Shown here: positions 1-9,200 of the stretch, piece after piece | How the letters are laid out: each line of letters begins with the position of its first letter | Numbering within the stretch: position 1 is the stretch's first letter | Assembly (NCBI GenBank): GCA_977006965.1 | Contig: OZ345379.1 | Location: 558,001-622,000, forward strand | Reading direction: 5' to 3' | Source of the DNA: Phymatolithon calcareum | Lineage: Eukaryota > Rhodophyta > Florideophyceae > Hapalidiales | DNA: 64,000 nucleotides | Notes under the pieces: model-generated | The model's database searches: none | What the model saw: only the letters and a program-made list of their open reading frames with translations | What the model was told of the DNA's origin: nothing | Translations under genes and position numbers: made by a program

Positions 1-2157
1 CAACATGTTGATACAGGAATGGGGTTTGAGCGCGTGGCGTCAATTCTGCAGGGTGCTTATTCCAACTACGACACTGATGTTTTCACGCCGATTTTTGATG
101 CGATTCAAAGCAAGACGAAGTGCCCGCCCTATACTGGTAAGCTCGGCGATGAAGATACAAATGGAGTCGACATGGCTTACCGTGTTATCGGGGACCATAT
201 TCGAACTCTCACTGTTGCGATCACTGATGGTGCCAGTCCCGATAGCGATGGTCGTGGCTACGTTCTGCGTCGAATCTTGAGGCGCGCGGTCCGCTATGGA
301 CGAGAATTTTTGAATGCGCCGGATGGGTTCTTTGCGTCGCTCGTCGATTCCGTTGTGAAAACAATGGGTCCTATGTTTCCAGAGCTTGTTGCGAAACGCG
401 ATGAAGTGTTCAACGTGATTGCACACGAAGAGAAGGTATTTGCGAAAACTTTGGACCGCGGAACGGAGCACTTTAAGAAGCTCAAGAAGGCCATGCAGGA
501 GAAAAGCGAAACCGTCGTGTCAGGCAAGGAAGCGTTCTTTTTGTACGATACGATGGGTTTCCCTCTCGACCTGACGCAGCGTATGGCGGAAGAAGTTGGG
601 TTTACTGTGGACGAGAGTGGCTATAACGTGGCGATGACCGAGGCGCGAGAGAAGTCGCGCACAGATCGCGCAAATCGTGGAGTGAATGGCGCCGTCCGCT
701 TGGTTCTGGAGGCGAACGAAACTGCGACATTGATTAACAATGGAATACTAACCACCAAGGATGACGACAAGTACGTCTGGTATCAAAATCCCAAGGCGAC
801 CGTGAAAGCAATTTTTGTTGGTCTTCCAGTTGGATTTGTCACTTCGACAGTTGGTATTCCTGATGATGCATACGTTGGCGTCTTGTTGGACCAGACAAGT
901 TTCTACTCAGAAGCTGGAGGTCAAACTACTGACGTGGGAACTCTGAAGGGTGTTAATGGAGACTCTTCGCTGAATGTGTTAAGCGTGAACGCATTCGGTG
1001 GGTTCGTGTTGCATCGAGGGACAGTGACTGGCACGCTTGCGGTCGGCGACACGGTCGAGTGCTGTGTTGATTACGAGATACGCAAGAAGATTGCTCCGAA
1101 TCATACGTACACACACATTCTTAACTTGATACTACGCAAAGTGCTTGGAGAGAAGGTTGACCAGCGAGGGTCTGAAGTCGATGCCAACAAGCTGCGATTC
1201 GACTTTTCGCACAACAAAGCCGTGACAACTCCGGAAATAAGGGAAATCGACCGGATCGTTAAGTGTTTCGTGAGGGACAATAGGAAGGTATTTAGCCAAG
1301 TCGCACCTTTGGCTGATGCGAAGAAGATTCATGCGTTGCGGCAAGTGTTCGGCGAAACGTATCCCGATCCAGTTCGGGTGGTTTGCGTTGGAGTTCCCAT
1401 CGACACGTTGCTCCAATATACAGAGAATCCTGCGTGGGCGTCGGTGAGCATCGAGTTCTGCGGCGGTACTCACTTAACTGATACTAAGGATGCCGAAGCC
1501 TTTGAGATTATTGAGGAAACCTCGATCTCCACAGGCGTTCGTAGGATTGTTGCGTTCACCAAAGATGCCGCAAAAATGGCGAGAGAAACTGGGACAGGTC
1601 TCTTCGAGGAAATTGCCTCTGTTGAATCTGTGGCCGACGACCAGATTTCTAAATTCCTGCCTGATCTTACCGCGAAAATTAACAGGGCGGTTGTACCGTA
1701 TACGATGAAGACGGACCTGCAGGAGCGACTGAGTGTGCTCAGCAAGAAGTCGATAGCTGCTGGAAAACTGAAGGCGAAGAAACTGTACGCGGCAAGTCTT
1801 GAGGCTAGCCGAGGCGAGGTGCTGAAACACAAGGAACTCGAAAAGAATTCTGTAGTTCTTCTCGTGACTCTTCTTGACGACACCAAGGGCTTGAGCAAAC
1901 TAGTCAACACGTTGCTGAAAGACACTAAGGAGCTGGCGGTGCTTGCGTTAACCGTTGGGAATGACGGCAAAGCCATTCACTGCTGTGCGGGAACTAACAT
2001 GGAATCTATCGAGGTTAACAATTGGGTTGCGGCGACCATGGCCACTGTTGGCGGAAAGGCTGGCGGTAAAGCCAAATCTGCGAACGGCAGCGGAGCCATT
2101 TCGGGGGAGGCACAGCTTGCGAGTGTGGTTGCGGCTGCCAAGAGTTGGAACGTGTGA
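1..2157 (+). CDS. Alanyl-tRNA synthetase, 5' part cut off by the window edge
   Basis: This enzyme charges tRNA-Ala with alanine and removes misactivated Ser or Gly. The frame is open from base 1, and the first residues in frame read QHVDTGMGFER, the conserved end of the class II catalytic domain (family VDTGMGLER). The true start therefore lies upstream and the Met at 19 is internal. The 718 visible residues contain, in order: DGRGYVLRRILRRAVRYGR (about 80-98), which leads into the tRNA-binding helical part; the editing-domain zinc motif NHTYTH (His near 368); the second zinc motif FCGGTH (Cys near 487); and a C-terminal DHHA1/C-Ala region with the Gly-rich GGKAGGKAKSANGSG. No intron is visible. 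Whether it is cytosolic, organellar or dual-targeted cannot be told without the N-terminus. It is convergent with the RUS gene. Confidence 0.95.
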   Translation, partial: QHVDTGMGFERVASILQGAYSNYDTDVFTPIFDAIQSKTKCPPYTGKLGDEDTNGVDMAYRVIGDHIRTLTVAITDGASPDSDGRGYVLRRILRRAVRYGREFLNAPDGFFASLVDSVVKTMGPMFPELVAKRDEVFNVIAHEEKVFAKTLDRGTEHFKKLKKAMQEKSETVVSGKEAFFLYDTMGFPLDLTQRMAEEVGFTVDESGYNVAMTEAREKSRTDRANRGVNGAVRLVLEANETATLINNGILTTKDDDKYVWYQNPKATVKAIFVGLPVGFVTSTVGIPDDAYVGVLLDQTSFYSEAGGQTTDVGTLKGVNGDSSLNVLSVNAFGGFVLHRGTVTGTLAVGDTVECCVDYEIRKKIAPNHTYTHILNLILRKVLGEKVDQRGSEVDANKLRFDFSHNKAVTTPEIREIDRIVKCFVRDNRKVFSQVAPLADAKKIHALRQVFGETYPDPVRVVCVGVPIDTLLQYTENPAWASVSIEFCGGTHLTDTKDAEAFEIIEETSISTGVRRIVAFTKDAAKMARETGTGLFEEIASVESVADDQISKFLPDLTAKINRAVVPYTMKTDLQERLSVLSKKSIAAGKLKAKKLYAASLEASRGEVLKHKELEKNSVVLLVTLLDDTKGLSKLVNTLLKDTKELAVLALTVGNDGKAIHCCAGTNMESIEVNNWVAATMATVGGKAGGKAKSANGSGAISGEAQLASVVAAAKSWNV

Positions 2158-2872
2158 TTGGCCCTTGATTTGTATAAACATCATTGATTGCAAGAAGCTT
2201 CTCTAGTTTTCGGATCGTACGATCTAGGCTACGGCTTCAAAAAGAGACTTCTTGTCCAGCCTGTTGAGCAGGTGACTTCTTGTATGAATTAAATCAGCTG
2301 TTGGAGAACATGTCGGCTATTCTGCCAAGTTTGTGAACTTCTTTCTATGCGTAAAAGGCTCTAACTTCCTCCTAGGAGTCTTAGAGTCCCTGGCATAGGT
2401 ATGGTCGGAGAAGTCATTGGAGATAAACGTTCCACTCTGTACTTTCCTGAGGCTTTTTGCGCTCTCACCCGCACCATCGTTGAAGAACCCGTAGAATTCG
2501 TCTCTATCTAGTTCCCCTCGACGTCGCATTATGAGGCTACGGATGGCGATAGCTCGCGCAAACTTGAGCAGTTGTGCTAAATGTATACTGCCGCGGACGT
2601 TGTAGAACACAATAAGCCTTTGTGGAGCAGATTATCTGTATGTCACGCTGACCAAACTCTGACTGAATCCTGAGAAGTTTAGGGTTCACCGACTTGAGCC
2701 CAATCTGAAACAGTGCCATCATAAACCCCGACCTGTTTTCCACTCAAACCAATTCAGTCTCGCTCACACCTCAAAAGTAAGAGCGGATGACTGTGGATGA
2801 TCGTGGACGAGCTCGCAACACCCGTGTCCTGTCCCGTAAAGCACTGGGGACGTCTTTTGCCAACATGCGATT
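2158..2872. other. Intergenic, between convergent genes
   Basis: About 715 bp separate the stop codons of the alanyl-tRNA synthetase and the RUS gene. Only short open frames without recognisable motifs occur. It presumably holds the two 3' UTRs. Confidence 0.5.
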
Positions 2873-4582
2873 TTACCAGGATACTCGAGTTTGCCCGTCA
2901 ACGAGTACAAAATTTTTCGTATCCCATCCTGCCTTGCCGGCTTCGGAGAGAAACTTTCCTATATTTTTGCGCATGCTGCCGTACGCATCTTTCAGATCAT
3001 TCTCATGACACGATCCAAACCGCGGCAGTCCCTTCTCGTGTCTTCTGTGAAGATATGTTTGAATTGTGAAGTACGCTCGCAAGGCGTCCATGGGCGTAGC
3101 ATCTCGTTTCAACAGAACACTAATTCTTGATGCAGGAGAAATTGTGATAATAAATCTCTCACGCCCAAACATGTCAACTCCTTTCTCTAGCTGTTCCATT
3201 GTGCCAATTGAGCTGTTTTTCACAGTAGTCCCAATACGCACGAAAGGTTCGAATCCACGCCATGGCGGAAGAACAATCCGCTCCATGTGTGAGAGCTCAT
3301 ACGGCGGCGGAATGGGGAGCTTGCCCAAGAATCGTGAAATCGCAATGGCTGCCCTCTGCTTGTTCAAAAATGAAAATTGCACACAACGCATCGAACGCCA
3401 ATTCGCAGTCAGATGCACTGCAGCACATGCCGAGTACGCCAGCAATAGCGCGTAGTAGTTCTGACCGATACGCGAGGATATCATGATACCGGCTCCCAGA
3501 CCAAGCATTTTGAGCGTTACACCCTGGCTTTCTCCTTTCGTCGCGATGTCGCCTATATTTTGCTCACCAGGAGCAGCGAGACTCCGGTACACAACATGCC
3601 GTGTAGCAGTTCCCGTCATTGCACTGATACCTTTGAGTACACTCGCCAAACTCGCCAGTAATAGAAACTGTCCCTGGAACAAAGGTACGATTACGTCTAA
3701 GCCCATGCCGATATCCTCGGTTATGTCGGCGGATACTCGCCATGCTTTTGGGTCGCTGTCGAATTTCGTACCTGTGAAAGAGCCGTACAAAATCTTTGCA
3801 AGATGAGATGCCCCGTCTTTCAAAACCCAATTGGTTGCTGCGAGAGACGCGGAAACCGTCTTTCCAAGTCCAAGGCCAAAGAGCAATGCCTCTGTGCTAA
3901 TTACGTTCATGATTGCGCTCGCAAGATTCTGTATCGCCCGGTACTGAGTGAAAGACAAATAATCTGCAGTCACGGATGTCGGATATCCCACAGGAAGATA
4001 TACTCGTTTCACCCACTCCCATATCTGCTCGAGAAAGGAACGCTCGTCAATTATACGCTCTTTCTTCAAGGCAAAATTTCCTTCGTCAAAATATTGCAAA
4101 ACGGATCCGTTTGACATTTCTTTCAAAACGGGGACACTTGCATAGACTCCAACTGTACTTAGAGCGAACGCATTTGCAGTAGGCATTCCAGATGCAGAAG
4201 AGACGCTGATATGCTCGATTCCCCTCGTTGCGAAGCGATGTAGCAAATCGACACGTGTGGAGTAGATGATCGATATTTGCGATGCGAGCGCAGCATTTAA
4301 CACTGATTCTTCAGATCCGTACAGCTTGACGATCCGACCTCTTGTTGCTGCATGTAGCAAAACTCGGGCATCGGTTGCATTTCCCGTCAACCACGCCCCG
4401 ACCTTCGTCCTCCGTTGCCGCAGATTGGGCTTGAAACGTCCTCCGTCATCGCGATTGGAACACTGGCAGCGCCATGGTTTAAGCCTAGGCGTTAGTGAGG
4501 CTGAAGATGGCGAGCAGAAGGCGGGACGATTCATTCTTCCAAATCGAGCATGATCAATAGGGTTTCCCCGCGATGAGATCAT
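2873..4582 (-). CDS. Root UVB sensitive (RUS/DUF647) family protein
   Basis: The protein has 569 residues in a single exon. The family signature is clear in the middle: LPVGYPTSVTADYLSFTQYR (about 207-226), then the helix MNVISTEALLFGLGLGKTVS, WVLKDGASHLAKILYGSF, GTKFDSDPKAWRVSADITED, and ATRHVVYRSLA followed by NIGDIATKGESQGV. In plants, RUS proteins are plastid or membrane associated and are linked to UV-B sensing, vitamin B6 homeostasis and auxin transport; their biochemical activity is not settled. The first 60 or so residues are basic and Ser-rich, as expected of a transit peptide. A Met at residue 17 (codon at 4532-4534, MNRPAF) resembles the starts of other plastid precursors in this window and could be the real start. 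Family assignment is firm; location is inferred. Confidence 0.9.
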   Translation of the reverse strand: MISSRGNPIDHARFGRMNRPAFCSPSSASLTPRLKPWRCQCSNRDDGGRFKPNLRQRRTKVGAWLTGNATDARVLLHAATRGRIVKLYGSEESVLNAALASQISIIYSTRVDLLHRFATRGIEHISVSSASGMPTANAFALSTVGVYASVPVLKEMSNGSVLQYFDEGNFALKKERIIDERSFLEQIWEWVKRVYLPVGYPTSVTADYLSFTQYRAIQNLASAIMNVISTEALLFGLGLGKTVSASLAATNWVLKDGASHLAKILYGSFTGTKFDSDPKAWRVSADITEDIGMGLDVIVPLFQGQFLLLASLASVLKGISAMTGTATRHVVYRSLAAPGEQNIGDIATKGESQGVTLKMLGLGAGIMISSRIGQNYYALLLAYSACAAVHLTANWRSMRCVQFSFLNKQRAAIAISRFLGKLPIPPPYELSHMERIVLPPWRGFEPFVRIGTTVKNSSIGTMEQLEKGVDMFGRERFIITISPASRISVLLKRDATPMDALRAYFTIQTYLHRRHEKGLPRFGSCHENDLKDAYGSMRKNIGKFLSEAGKAGWDTKNFVLVDGQTRVSW

Positions 4583-4996
4583 GAGAGCATGGGGAACTTT
4601 AGGAGATTTGACCAGAAAATCGGATGCAGTTATGATTATTGCCGCCGTTCAATCGGTGCACGTGTAAATTTTCGCGTGCGTACGGCCGCCGGTATGATAC
4701 CCCTTCACGTTCGAGAATCACACACTTTACCGTAGTTTCGCAACCCTTCGTCAACGAGGGGGAAACAATCGCTGTAATAGATCCCTCTCACACCGCATCC
4801 GTTGGTGAGATCGAGTAGGTCTTCTCATGCAAGGCTTTCGTTTCCTTCAAACCATCCACATTGTTGATCGGGGCATCTGCGGAGAGCGCCATCGTTGTCC
4901 TAAAAGATTCCGCTATTCAAAGAGATAGACTTTCGAAGAGCAGTCCGCGAGACGGATACAGATATACTCAGGGCAGGGGAGTGTTATGGGTGTAAC
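4583..4996. other. Upstream region of the RUS gene, ending in a stray mobile-element end
   Basis: No gene is visible. The sequence should contain the RUS promoter. At 4974-4990 it carries CAGGGGAGTGTTATGGG, a single copy of the terminal sequence of the 7-bp-duplication element family, directly before the full element that starts at 4997. Confidence 0.5.
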
Positions 4997-5353
4997 CAGG
5001 GGAATGTTATGGGGGGGAGTAACACGGTTTTTTTTTGTTTCAAAACTTGTCTGCAAAAGCATGACATTGATGTGCCGGCAAAAATTATGAGTTCAGGCTG
5101 TATCAATAATAACTCTTGTTTACAGAATATTTCTATTGTTTTTCACCACAAAATCGAATACTGCAACGAGAGCGACCGCTACATTGGCAACTCCCAATGT
5201 TCCGGGAACGAGGGCCATATTTTCAGCTTTCATTCTCCTTTTTATGAAGCAATTAATCTCTGCAAAATTATATCAAACACACACTATAGACGCAAATCCA
5301 AAAAATCGGTATGATAAGGGGTTCGTGTTACTCCCCCCCATAACACTCCCCTG
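4997..5353 (-). mobile_element. Small TIR element, copy A (7-bp target duplication)
   Basis: The 357-bp element has terminal inverted repeats of about 30 bp, starting CAGGGGAATGTTATGGGG and ending with the complement of CAGGGGAGTGTTATGGGG. It is flanked by GTGTAAC at 4990-4996 and 5354-5360. The interior appears the same as copy B at 21411-21776, which lies in the opposite orientation. It is too short to encode a transposase. A 37-codon ORF sits on the minus strand at 5120-5233 in both copies. Terminal CAGGGG resembles hAT elements, but those make 8-bp duplications, so the superfamily is left open. Confidence 0.8.
5120..5233 (-). CDS. 37-aa ORF inside TIR element copy A
   Basis: The ORF starts MKAENMALVPGTLGVANVAV, continues hydrophobic (ALVAVFDFVV) and ends NNRNIL. 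It is present without a break in both copies of the element. Upstream is a good splice-acceptor-like sequence (ATTTTGCAG) followed in frame by eight codons. It might therefore be part of an exon. The Ala/Gly/Val-rich start recalls the N-terminus of the neighbouring NLR gene, but the match is short. Expression is unknown. Confidence 0.3.
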   Translation of the reverse strand: MKAENMALVPGTLGVANVAVALVAVFDFVVKNNRNIL

Positions 5354-5684
5354 GTGTAACCTATCAAGCGTTGAAGCGGGGTACACCTCATTTCCTGTGC
5401 ACGCAACACGTAAAGTTTACGTGTTGGTGCACTTGCATTCGGTTGACTTCTGTAATTGTCTTCAGTTTTTATTACAGTGGGTTGCAAATGGAGTCACCTG
5501 AACCTGTGTATCATAAGCTCTAAATTTAGACACGGGAATGTCATGAAACAAGAAATGCAAATCAAAGGGTATTTTGCTGCTCGTCTCATAAAAACGATCG
5601 ATTGCGAGTTCATGGGACAGCTGTAGGATAATATTATGATATACGCGTTAATCCGACGACTCCGCACAGAAGTACAAACTCCTA

Positions 5685-6082
5685 CAGTCAGACCTCGATA
5701 AATGCATGGGCAATGTGGAATGGTCCAATATTCTCAAAATCGAGGTTATTCTCAAGTCGAATTTTGAATCATAAGTTTTAGATCACACGTGTGCCGAACA
5801 GTAGCCATATTCTACTGTACTGTATGCCAATGGCAGGAGAAACATGAAAAGTACTTACAGTATTCTACGAGTGAGGTTATGCTCCGTGTACGCTAAACAA
5901 AATTATAACAAAATTTAAGGTATGCCCCGTGACCTCGAACATGAAGTAATGCTCCTATCAAATATTCTAGAATCATTTAATTTTCGTTAAATTTAGGCGG
6001 ATACGGTATTCGTGGAGCACTCGATTATGCTGCTAACCGAGGTTATTCTAAAAAAGAGGTTCCATTTATCGAGGTCTGACTG
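5685..6082. mobile_element. Pogo/Tc1-like MITE, TA duplication (copy 1)
   Basis: The 398-bp non-autonomous element runs from CAGTCAGACCTCGATAAATG to the inverted end TTTATCGAGGTCTGACTG. TA dinucleotides flank it at 5683-5684 and 6083-6084. Internal sequence is AT-rich, with sub-terminal CTCAAGTCGAATTTTGAA-type repeats. No coding capacity is visible. The CAGT...CCTCG terminus is typical of pogo-type Tc1/mariner relatives. Confidence 0.85.
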
Positions 6083-6085
6083 TAC

Positions 6086-6106
6086 CAGGGGAATGTTACT
6101 CCCCTG
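6086..6106. mobile_element. 21-bp micro-copy of the CAGGGG element
   Basis: A left terminus (CAGGGGAATGTTA) is joined directly to a right terminus (CTCCCCTG), leaving an almost palindromic 21 bp. It abuts the TA flank of the MITE. The flanks ACTGTAC and CTCCTAC match only at their last three bases, so no intact target duplication is present. Confidence 0.5.
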
Positions 6107-6206
6107 CTCCTACCAAGACTGTTTCGTAGGAATACTTGTGCTCACGTCCTCCGATCTCGCCTGAGGAGGTTTGGAAAACACGCCACGCAAGGTGGTAAGC
6201 TGTGAG

Positions 6207-6225
6207 CAGGGGAAGGTTACCCCTG
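6207..6225. mobile_element. 19-bp micro-copy of the CAGGGG element with perfect 7-bp duplication
   Basis: The sequence CAGGGGAAGGTTACCCCTG is flanked by CTGTGAG at 6200-6206 and by CTGTGAG again at 6226-6232. It has the terminal hexamers and the duplication length of the full copies A and B but almost no interior. It lies 51 bp upstream of the NLR start codon, so it is probably in the 5' UTR or core promoter. Confidence 0.65.
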
Positions 6226-6276
6226 CTGTGAGCTTGACGACAGGGCTGTGCCTCGACATCTATTCCCTTTGCCGGA

Positions 6277-9200
6277 ATGGCCGGAATGGCTACAGCCGGT
6301 CTTGTGCTCGGAGTTGTCGGCATGATCAATCAGTTGGCACAGAGATTGTCCAACTTCAAGAAGCGCTGCGAAGACTTTGGGTCGCTGCCGGACAACTGGG
6401 GTTCCTCAATCAAGTCCTTCGAAGACTGCAAAACAAGTGTTGAAAGTATCAAAGCAACGCTTGTGGAAGACAAGGAATCTATTGGGGAACGTGCGACAAG
6501 CACGTTTCACACCATTCTCAAGAACGTTGAGGGATATCTGACAAGGGCAGAGGATATCTTGAAGAGCCTAGATGATGAGTTTACAAGAGAGAGCTCTCCT
6601 GCAACTACGAGTGGGAGCTCTCATGTTGTCGGTAGCTCTTCGAAACAAGGGCTTCGTTCATTGCGAAGCAGGAATCGAAATGTTGACGGTCGTCTAGTGC
6701 ACGAGGCCACGCTATTCTCTAGGGTGAACAAGGTGAAAGCTGCTCTTGAAAAACTTGACGCGATATGGAAGGAGGCTCAACCCGCGATCGAACGTGTAGC
6801 AATAGCTCTCGTTACCCCTTCCATGATGCCATGTGACGAGTACCTTGCGCATTTCGATGAGCCCCCGCTTTCAAACAAAGTGGTGCTAAACTTCAGTGGT
6901 GATACCATGGAGGCATTCTTGAAGCGTGAAGTATTGTCGAACTTAGCCGGTGAAAGGGTGACAGCTGCCGTTAGTCCGGTGTGCTTGGAGCAGTGGGAAT
7001 GGGTGGAGTGGGGAAAACTGTTGCGCTTCAGGGCCTTTGCCGTGAATCGGAAGTGAAGAACAAGTACTTCGACGGGGTGTTCTTCATCACTCTTGGACAA
7101 GACGCTGCTGAAGAGGATGTGATTGAAGGTGTTTCACTCTTCGTTGAAAGCTCGGGCGGCAAGTCCCTTGCCAGGGATATCACAAATAAGAGCTCTGCGG
7201 AATCAGCTGCTAAGCAAGCATCTCTGTGGTTCAAAGGCAGGTGTGTCCTGTTCGTATGCGATGATATCTGGTCCTTTGAGGAAAACCGAATCGGATATCT
7301 AAGTTCGCTTAAGCTATTGCTTTGCAACTCACCATCAAGTGCGATGGTCATATCGACACGAGAGAAGTCCATCTCGCAACAGTTCCTCGAGGTGAAGTTC
7401 AGCCCACGCGAAGCTCGCGGGCAGCAGGCGTCGAGCATTCTCGCCAATTATGCTGGCATCGAAACTGAATCTGTTGACGAATCAAACGACACTTGGACGG
7501 CATTTCGAGATATCTTGGATGTGTGCGCTGGACTGCCAGTGGCATTAGGTGCTGCTGGGACCAGTTTGCGCAACTTAATCGAAGAAAACAATGGCATCAT
7601 TGGTGAGTCGGTAGTAACATATGCGCATGAGCTGAATGAAAACATTGAAAGTGTAGGAGACGAGGGTGTTGATGAGTACCGGGGACTGAGAGCTGTGATT
7701 GAGACCAGTTTGCGGCGTTGCGAGAAGTGGGCGGGTGGCGCAGAAGGTCGGAGGAAACTTGGATGCGAATTGAGCGTGAAAGAAAAGTTTGAAGCGCTGA
7801 GTGTTCTACGCAAGCAGGCTTGGATTCCTCGGACGTGCCTGAGACGTCTGTGGGAGACAAACGAGCGAGCGACTAAGCAACTTATGTCTAAACTCTCAGA
7901 TATGCACCTAGTTTTGCGACGCCGGCAGGCAACGCCAGCGGGAAAGGTTGACGGGTTGGCGCTGCACGATCTCGTGCTTGAACAAGCCAAGACACTATCT
8001 GTTGAAAACAATCGTACTTCTCTTTGGCATGCGCGGTTCCTCGACGGATACATGCGGAAAGAGGCTGATAACATTCTGCAGTCAATTACGCATGATTGCC
8101 GCGAGTGGTGGGATTGTGAAAAAGTACCCGAGGATGGGTACATTGAAAAGAACCTCGCTCGACACTTGGCGATGAGCGAAGGGTGTGAGCTGGAATCGTT
8201 GCTGTCCGATGTACGATGGTCGCAGAGGCGAATGAAGGTTGGAGGAATAGTGGCTCTGCGGGACGATTTTCTGGAATTATCGCATGGGAGCGGGAGAGCT
8301 ATTGGGGCAGACGCAGTGCGCAGAGCCCTCGAAGAAAGCTGGATGAACATCAACAATAGTATACACGCAACTCCGTTTGAGATGTACGGTCGGTTGCAAT
8401 CGCAGTGCCCATCCTCAGAGTTTGTGCAGCGCTTTCTGTCAAGTGTGTCGATGCATGTTCCGAAGCCTCACTATGTACCGAAGCACGAGCTGGGATGGAG
8501 GGCCGATGCCGGACAACTCTTCCGTATCGACTTTGAGGAGGACGTTGGAGCTCTGTGTTTGAGCGATGAACAAAATATAATTGCAGTTGTGCAAGGACAC
8601 GAAATCCATGTTTTCGATTTGACAGCGATGTGTAGTGTACACACACTGAAGGGTCATGACGATACGATCACCAGTGTTGCAATGAGCGGGGACGGAAGTC
8701 GGATTGTTTCGGGATCTGATGACAAAACTGTTCGTGTGTGGGATGGGGAGAGCGGAGAATGCGTACTGGGACCACTCCGTGGACACGAGGATTCGGTGCT
8801 GTGCGTTGCAATGAGCGGGGACGGAAGTCGGATTGTTTCGGGATCTGATGACAAAACTGTTCGTGTATGGGATGGGGAGAGCGGAGAATGCGTACTGGGA
8901 CCACTCCGTGGACACGAGGATTGGGTTCAGTGCGTTGCAATGAGCGGGGACGGAAGTCGGATTGTTTCGGGATCTGATGACAAAACTGTTCGTGTATGGG
9001 ATGGGGAGAGCGGAGAATGCGTACTGGGACCACTCCGTGGACACGAGGATTGGGTGCAGTGCGTTGCAATGAGCGGGGACGGAAGTCGGATTGTTTCGGG
9101 ATCTGATGACAAAACTGTTCGTGTATGGGATGGGGAGAGCGGAGAATGCGTACTGGGACCACTCCGTGGACACGAGGATTGGGTTCAGTGCGTTGCAATG

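Noticed and set aside
6277-7056. Separate 259-aa protein upstream of the NB-ARC ORF
   Set aside because: The last 41 residues are in the wrong frame over the conserved P-loop region. A single spliced gene explains both ORFs better.
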